Positions 26,308 through 29,142 of a stretch of 29,142 nucleotides of DNA are shown here, piece by piece. Under the pieces are notes generated by a model. That model saw only the letters and a list, made by a program, of their open reading frames with translations, was not told where the DNA came from and made no database searches. Location of the stretch: positions 1 through 29,142 of the forward strand of contig DASVES010000226.1 in assembly GCA_036380435.1 (NCBI GenBank). The letters are read 5' to 3'. A program made the translations under genes and the position numbers. The first letter of the stretch is position 1, and each line of letters opens with the position of its first letter. The stretch comes from DASQDT01 sp036380435. Its GTDB lineage: Bacteria; Acidobacteriota; Blastocatellia; Pyrinomonadales; Pyrinomonadaceae.

Positions 26308-27299
26308 CAACCCGGATGCTCGGCGCCGGTGTCTGCACCGCGACCTTCCTGCTTATCGCCGTCACCTATCGCAGCGGAGTGGCGCGCGACGAACTCCCTC
26401 GCCGCATTGTAGCCGCGCACGCGCAGAAGGTGCACGCGCACGGCTGCCTCCACGAGCGTCGAGAGGTTGCGTCCGGGACTGACGGGGATAATCACGCGCG
26501 GCACTTCCACGCCCAGTATCTCGACTCTCGCGGCGTCCAGCCCCAGCCGCTCGACTTCCCCCGCGTCGTGCCAACGCTCCAGACTGATCGACAGGCCCAC
26601 GACGACGGGGCCGCTCGTCGCCGTCACCCCGAACAACTCGCGCACGTTCAGGATGCCGAGGCCGCGTATCTCCATATGCTCGCGAAGAAGCTCCGGCGCG
26701 CTTCCGCGCAGCGTGCCCGGCCCGGCCCGCCACACCTCCACCACGTCGTCGGCCACGAGCCGGTGCCCGCGCATGAGCAGGTCGAGCGCACACTCCGACT
26801 TGCCTATCCCCGACTCGCCCTCGATCAACACCCCCAGGCCGTGAATCTCCAGCAGCACGCCGTGCCGGCGCTCACGCGGCGCGAGCACTTCCTGCAAGTA
26901 TTCCGTGATGACGGCGATGGCCGTGGAGGTGATGAGCGGACTCTGGACGATGGGGAGCGCCGCACGTTCGGCGACCTCGGAGAGTTCCGACGGTGGCAGC
27001 AGTCCCTTCGTGATGAGGATGCAGGAGATTTTTTCGAGTTCGAGATTGCCGACGGCCTCGCGCCGTCCCTCCGGCGTGAGTTGCGAGAGAAACTGCACTT
27101 CGCTCTGCCCGATGAGCTGGATGCGGCCGGGGTGGATGTAGTGTGTGAAGCCGGCGAGGGCGAGGCCGAGTTTCTGGATGCGCGCGGCGTCGAGGCGGCG
27201 TGTGCCGGCCCCGGCCGCCCCGTTGATGACGCGCAAGCCCAGTTGCGCCGGCGCATCGGCGACGAACTCGGCGACGGTGACGGAGGGGTGTTCAGTCAT
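26307..27299 (-). CDS. hprK: HPr kinase/phosphorylase
   Basis: Protein of 330 residues. The N-terminal domain spans about 1-135. The kinase domain begins at RRHGVLLEIHG (His146), with Walker A GESGIGKSE (161-169), DLLMRGHRLVADDVVEV (Asp184-Asp185) and the signature MEIRGLGILNVRELFG near 210. NLSTLVEAAVR follows towards the C-terminus. The enzyme phosphorylates and dephosphorylates the serine of HPr according to metabolic state. The target Ser is present in the HPr encoded about 1.7 kb downstream. ATG 27299 has no Shine-Dalgarno; a 76-base hairpin ends eight bases before it. The stop overlaps rapZ. Confidence 0.95.
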   Translation of the reverse strand: MTEHPSVTVAEFVADAPAQLGLRVINGAAGAGTRRLDAARIQKLGLALAGFTHYIHPGRIQLIGQSEVQFLSQLTPEGRREAVGNLELEKISCILITKGLLPPSELSEVAERAALPIVQSPLITSTAIAVITEYLQEVLAPRERRHGVLLEIHGLGVLIEGESGIGKSECALDLLMRGHRLVADDVVEVWRAGPGTLRGSAPELLREHMEIRGLGILNVRELFGVTATSGPVVVGLSISLERWHDAGEVERLGLDAARVEILGVEVPRVIIPVSPGRNLSTLVEAAVRVHLLRVRGYNAAREFVARHSAAIGDGDKQEGRGADTGAEHPG

Positions 27300-27307
27300 A
27301 AGAACAA

Positions 27308-27383
27308 GGATGAAGGCGGAGGGATGAGGGATGAAGTTAAGACAAGTTGTCTTCTTTCATCCCTCATCCCTCCGCCCTCATCC
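27308..27383. repeat. 28-bp-stem hairpin between YceI-family gene and hprK
   Basis: Arms at 27308-27335 and 27356-27383 pair with a single mismatch; AAGACAA-g-TTGTCTT forms a further stem in the loop. It starts 6 bases after the YceI gene stop and ends 8 bases before the hprK start. The arms are built from GGATGA/GGGATGA units. Confidence 0.88.
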
Positions 27384-27389
27384 CTGCCT

Positions 27390-27989
27390 TTACTGCGGGC
27401 TGGCGGCCCGTGTAATCAGGTTCAATTCGACCTCGACCGTATCGCCGAGGAAAGTCGGATTGTCAGGTCGCGCGAAGTTGATGCCGAAGTCGCGGCGGTT
27501 GAGGGTGACGGCCGCCCGCGCGCCGAGCGTGGTCTTGCCGGTCTTCTCGTCCTTCGTCACGCCGTTGACGGTGAACGGCAGCGCGATCTCCTTCGCGACG
27601 CCGTGCATGGTGAAGGCGCCGTGGGCGATGAAGTTTTTCCCCTTCTTCTCGATGCGCGAACTCTTGAAGGTGATCTCGGGAAACTTCTCCACGTCGAAAA
27701 AGTCGGGGTTGCGGAGGTGCGCGTCGCGGCGCTCGATGCCGGTGTCGATGCTGGCGGCCTTGATGACGGCCGTGACGGACGACTTGGTCACGTCCTTGTC
27801 GTCGTAGACGATGGTCACGGCGAAGTCCGTGAACTTCCCGCGCACCTGCGACAGGCCGCCCATGATCGGGATTGAGAAACCCACGTTCGAGTGGGCCGTG
27901 TCGATCTCGTACTTCGTGGTCGCGCCCAGCACGGGGCTGACGACGAGCAGAAGGGCGACGATGACGATGAAGGCACTTCTTTTAAGCAT
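27390..27989 (-). CDS. YceI-family periplasmic lipid-binding protein
   Basis: Protein of 199 residues. Residues 1-22 form a signal peptide ending at VLGATT. The mature part has YEIDTAHSNVGFSI, VRGKFTDF, ASIDTGIERRDAHLRNPDFFD, FPEITFKSS and LNRRDFGIN, the full set of YceI motifs. The family folds as a lipocalin-like barrel that binds long isoprenoid chains. ATG 27989 (or TTG 27992) has AAGGA at good spacing. It interrupts the rpoN-hpf-hprK run and is bounded on both sides by long hairpins, so it may be a separate transcription unit inserted into the conserved order. Confidence 0.92.
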   Translation of the reverse strand: MLKRSAFIVIVALLLVVSPVLGATTKYEIDTAHSNVGFSIPIMGGLSQVRGKFTDFAVTIVYDDKDVTKSSVTAVIKAASIDTGIERRDAHLRNPDFFDVEKFPEITFKSSRIEKKGKNFIAHGAFTMHGVAKEIALPFTVNGVTKDEKTGKTTLGARAAVTLNRRDFGINFARPDNPTFLGDTVEVELNLITRAASPQ

Positions 27990-28008
27990 CAATAATCCTT
28001 TCGTGGTT

Positions 28009-28108
28009 GTCAGTAGTCAGTGGTCAGTTGTTTGTATCGGCTGCGCGCCGCACTGAAGACGAATGCTCATGCCACGGTACGAGAAACAACTGACCACTGA
28101 CTACTGAC
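28009..28108. repeat. 25-bp perfect inverted repeat between hpf and the YceI-family gene
   Basis: Arms at 28009-28033 and 28084-28108 pair perfectly and consist of repeated GTCAGT units; the 50-base loop is unrelated. It lies between the hpf stop and the next start. Confidence 0.88.
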
Positions 28109-28121
28109 CATTGACAGTCTT

Positions 28122-28679
28122 TTACGGCTGTATCAGTCCGAAATTTCCGTCCTTGCGCTTGTAGATGACACTGAGGCTGTCGGTGTCGGCGTCGCGGAAG
28201 ACGAGGAACTGGTTGTCTTCGTCGGAGAGGGCGAGCACGGCCTCCTCGGCGGTCATCGGCTTGACGCGGTAGCGGCGGGCGTTGATGATGCGCGGGCCGG
28301 CGGCCTTCGCGGCCTCGGCCGTCTCGGCGGCGAGTTGTTCGGTGGCCGGTGTCGGCTCAAGCGCCGAGAGCGGCGTGGCGCTCTGCCGTCGCCCGATAAT
28401 CTTCTTCTTCAGGCGCACGGCCTGCTTCTCGATCTTGTCGATGCAGCGCGTCAGCGCCTGATACATGTCGGCGTTCGTGTCTTTGGCCGTCAGCGTGTGG
28501 TCGCGCCAGTGGAGGAGGATTTCCGCGTTCTGGCGGTTCTTTTCCACCTCGATGATGACGTGGGTGCTGACCGTCGAAGACCCCTCGAAGAGATGGCCGA
28601 TCATCCCGAAATGCTCCTCGACGTGGCGCCGGATGGCGGGCGTCACCTCGACGTGGCGCCCCGTGTACTCGAACCTCAT
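28122..28679 (-). CDS. hpf: Ribosome hibernation promoting factor, long form
   Basis: Protein of 185 residues. The N-terminal ribosome-binding domain (MRFEYTGRHVEVTPAIRRHV to KIEKQAVRLKKK, about 1-105) is followed by an Ala/Glu/Thr linker and a C-terminal domain (RRYRVKPMTAEEAVLALSDEDNQFLVFRDADTDSLSVIYKRKDG). The latter mediates ribosome dimerisation in long HPFs. In stationary phase the protein blocks tRNA/mRNA sites and forms 100S particles. ATG 28679 is preceded by GGAAGGGAAG; the frame extends to 28742 but without homology. hpf after rpoN is a widespread arrangement. Confidence 0.95.
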   Translation of the reverse strand: MRFEYTGRHVEVTPAIRRHVEEHFGMIGHLFEGSSTVSTHVIIEVEKNRQNAEILLHWRDHTLTAKDTNADMYQALTRCIDKIEKQAVRLKKKIIGRRQSATPLSALEPTPATEQLAAETAEAAKAAGPRIINARRYRVKPMTAEEAVLALSDEDNQFLVFRDADTDSLSVIYKRKDGNFGLIQP

Positions 28680-28801
28680 CAGTGCTTCCCTTCCGCCGGT
28701 GTCAGCCCCAAACGCACACGCGGGGACACTTCTGCTCCCCACCGCACCGACTCGACATGGAATGTGTATTACTTGAACCTTCGCGAACGGCGCGGCTGAA
28801 A

Positions 28802-28888
28802 AGGAAGTCAGGAGCCAGAAGTCAGGAGTCAGAATAAATTAGCAACCATGCTTTTCTTCTGACTCCTGACTACTGACTTCTGACTCCT
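28802..28888. repeat. Imperfect inverted repeat of GTCAGGAG-type units between rpoN and hpf
   Basis: Arms of about 30 bases (28802-28833 and 28858-28888) pair with a few mismatches. They are made of GTCAG/AGGAGTCAGAAG units related to, but not the same as, the element at 28009-28108. It begins within a few bases of the rpoN stop and could serve as a 3' hairpin. Confidence 0.82.
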
Positions 28889-28891
28889 CAT

Positions 28892-29142
28892 TCAGACTAC
28901 CGCCTTGCGCTCGCGCGAGCCGGGGATCGACATCTGGTCGCGGTACTTCGCCACCGTGCGGCGCGACAGCTTGATGCCCTCCCCGATCAAAATCTTGACG
29001 ATCTGATCGTCCGTAATGGGATTTTTGGAATCCTCTTCCTCGATCAGCTTTTTGATTCGCAGCTTGATGATGCGTGTCGAGACCTCTTCGCCGTCCTCGT
29101 TCATCATGCCTTCGGTGAAGAAGCGGCGCAGCTCGATGACGC
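28892..29142 (-). CDS. rpoN: RNA polymerase sigma-54 factor, C-terminal fragment (5' end beyond window)
   Basis: The last 83 codons of the gene are visible; the frame is open to the right edge. It includes VIELRRFFTEGM, the helix-turn-helix region (DDQIVKILIGEGIKLSRRT) and the RpoN box as SRRTVAKYRDQMSIPGSRERK, which reads the -24 promoter element. The usual box begins ARRTVAKYR; here Ala is Ser. Sigma-54 needs enhancer-binding activators, none of which lie in this window. It is the start of the conserved rpoN-hpf-PTS neighbourhood. Confidence 0.95.
   Translation of the reverse strand, partial: VIELRRFFTEGMMNEDGEEVSTRIIKLRIKKLIEEEDSKNPITDDQIVKILIGEGIKLSRRTVAKYRDQMSIPGSRERKAVV

Noticed and set aside
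26316..27875. 519-codon plus-strand open frame over hprK and the YceI-family gene
   Set aside because: It is antisense to two well-recognised genes and its translation is His/Arg/Asp-rich without family motifs; long antisense frames are expected at this GC content.
28009..28888. CRISPR-like array from the repeated GTCAG units
   Set aside because: The units are contiguous, variable and arranged as inverted arms; there are no regular spacers and no cas genes.

Overview
The window is GC-rich bacterial chromosome. It holds two unrelated blocks: a lipopeptide-type biosynthetic locus (1-13459, all on the minus strand) and a housekeeping/regulatory block (16196-29142, also all minus). Between them is a small plus-strand pair (13707-16036). 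The organism is most likely an Acidobacteriota, perhaps Blastocatellia. This is inferred from the minus-strand order rpoN, hpf, (YceI), hprK, rapZ, mannose-type EIIA, HPr, EI, the GC-rich coding style, and palindromic intergenic repeats that I associate from memory with such genomes. No rRNA or marker phylogeny is available here, so the assignment is tentative.

Region 1 (1-13459). A giant open frame enters at about 8123 and runs off the left edge; 2707 codons are visible. Its order is fatty acyl-AMP ligase, ACP, ketosynthase, KS-AT linker remnant, ACP, PLP aminotransferase, condensation domain, start of an adenylation domain. This is the order of MycA/ItuA of the iturin/mycosubtilin family, which builds a beta-amino fatty acid and joins it to a first amino acid. 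There is no acyltransferase in the chain, so a trans-acting malonyl transferase is expected elsewhere. Upstream are a duplicated dimeric alpha/beta-barrel protein of unknown role, a secreted calcineurin-like phosphoesterase, a 529-residue protein matching CmlA-type diiron beta-hydroxylases in length and metal-ligand spacing, and a type II thioesterase. Together they predict a beta-amino-acyl lipopeptide with a beta-hydroxylated residue.

Region 2 (13707-16036, plus). A divergent gene for an alkaline-phosphatase-superfamily metalloenzyme is translationally coupled to a UMF1-type MFS transporter. They are separated from the minus-strand genes beyond by a nested inverted repeat (16061-16191).

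Region 3 (16196-22226, minus). This contains a polysaccharide export (SLBB) protein, a large exported TPR/DUF11-like repeat protein, a CPBP membrane protein overlapping it, class A RNase P RNA, a ribbon-helix-helix protein and a small membrane-anchored zinc-ribbon protein.

Region 4 (22483-29142, minus). This contains the sigma-54 C-terminus, long-form hibernation factor, a YceI-family protein, HPr kinase, RapZ, mannose-type EIIA, HPr and EI. No PTS permease is present, so this looks like a regulatory phosphorelay. The gaps between these genes carry at least four different long hairpin repeats.
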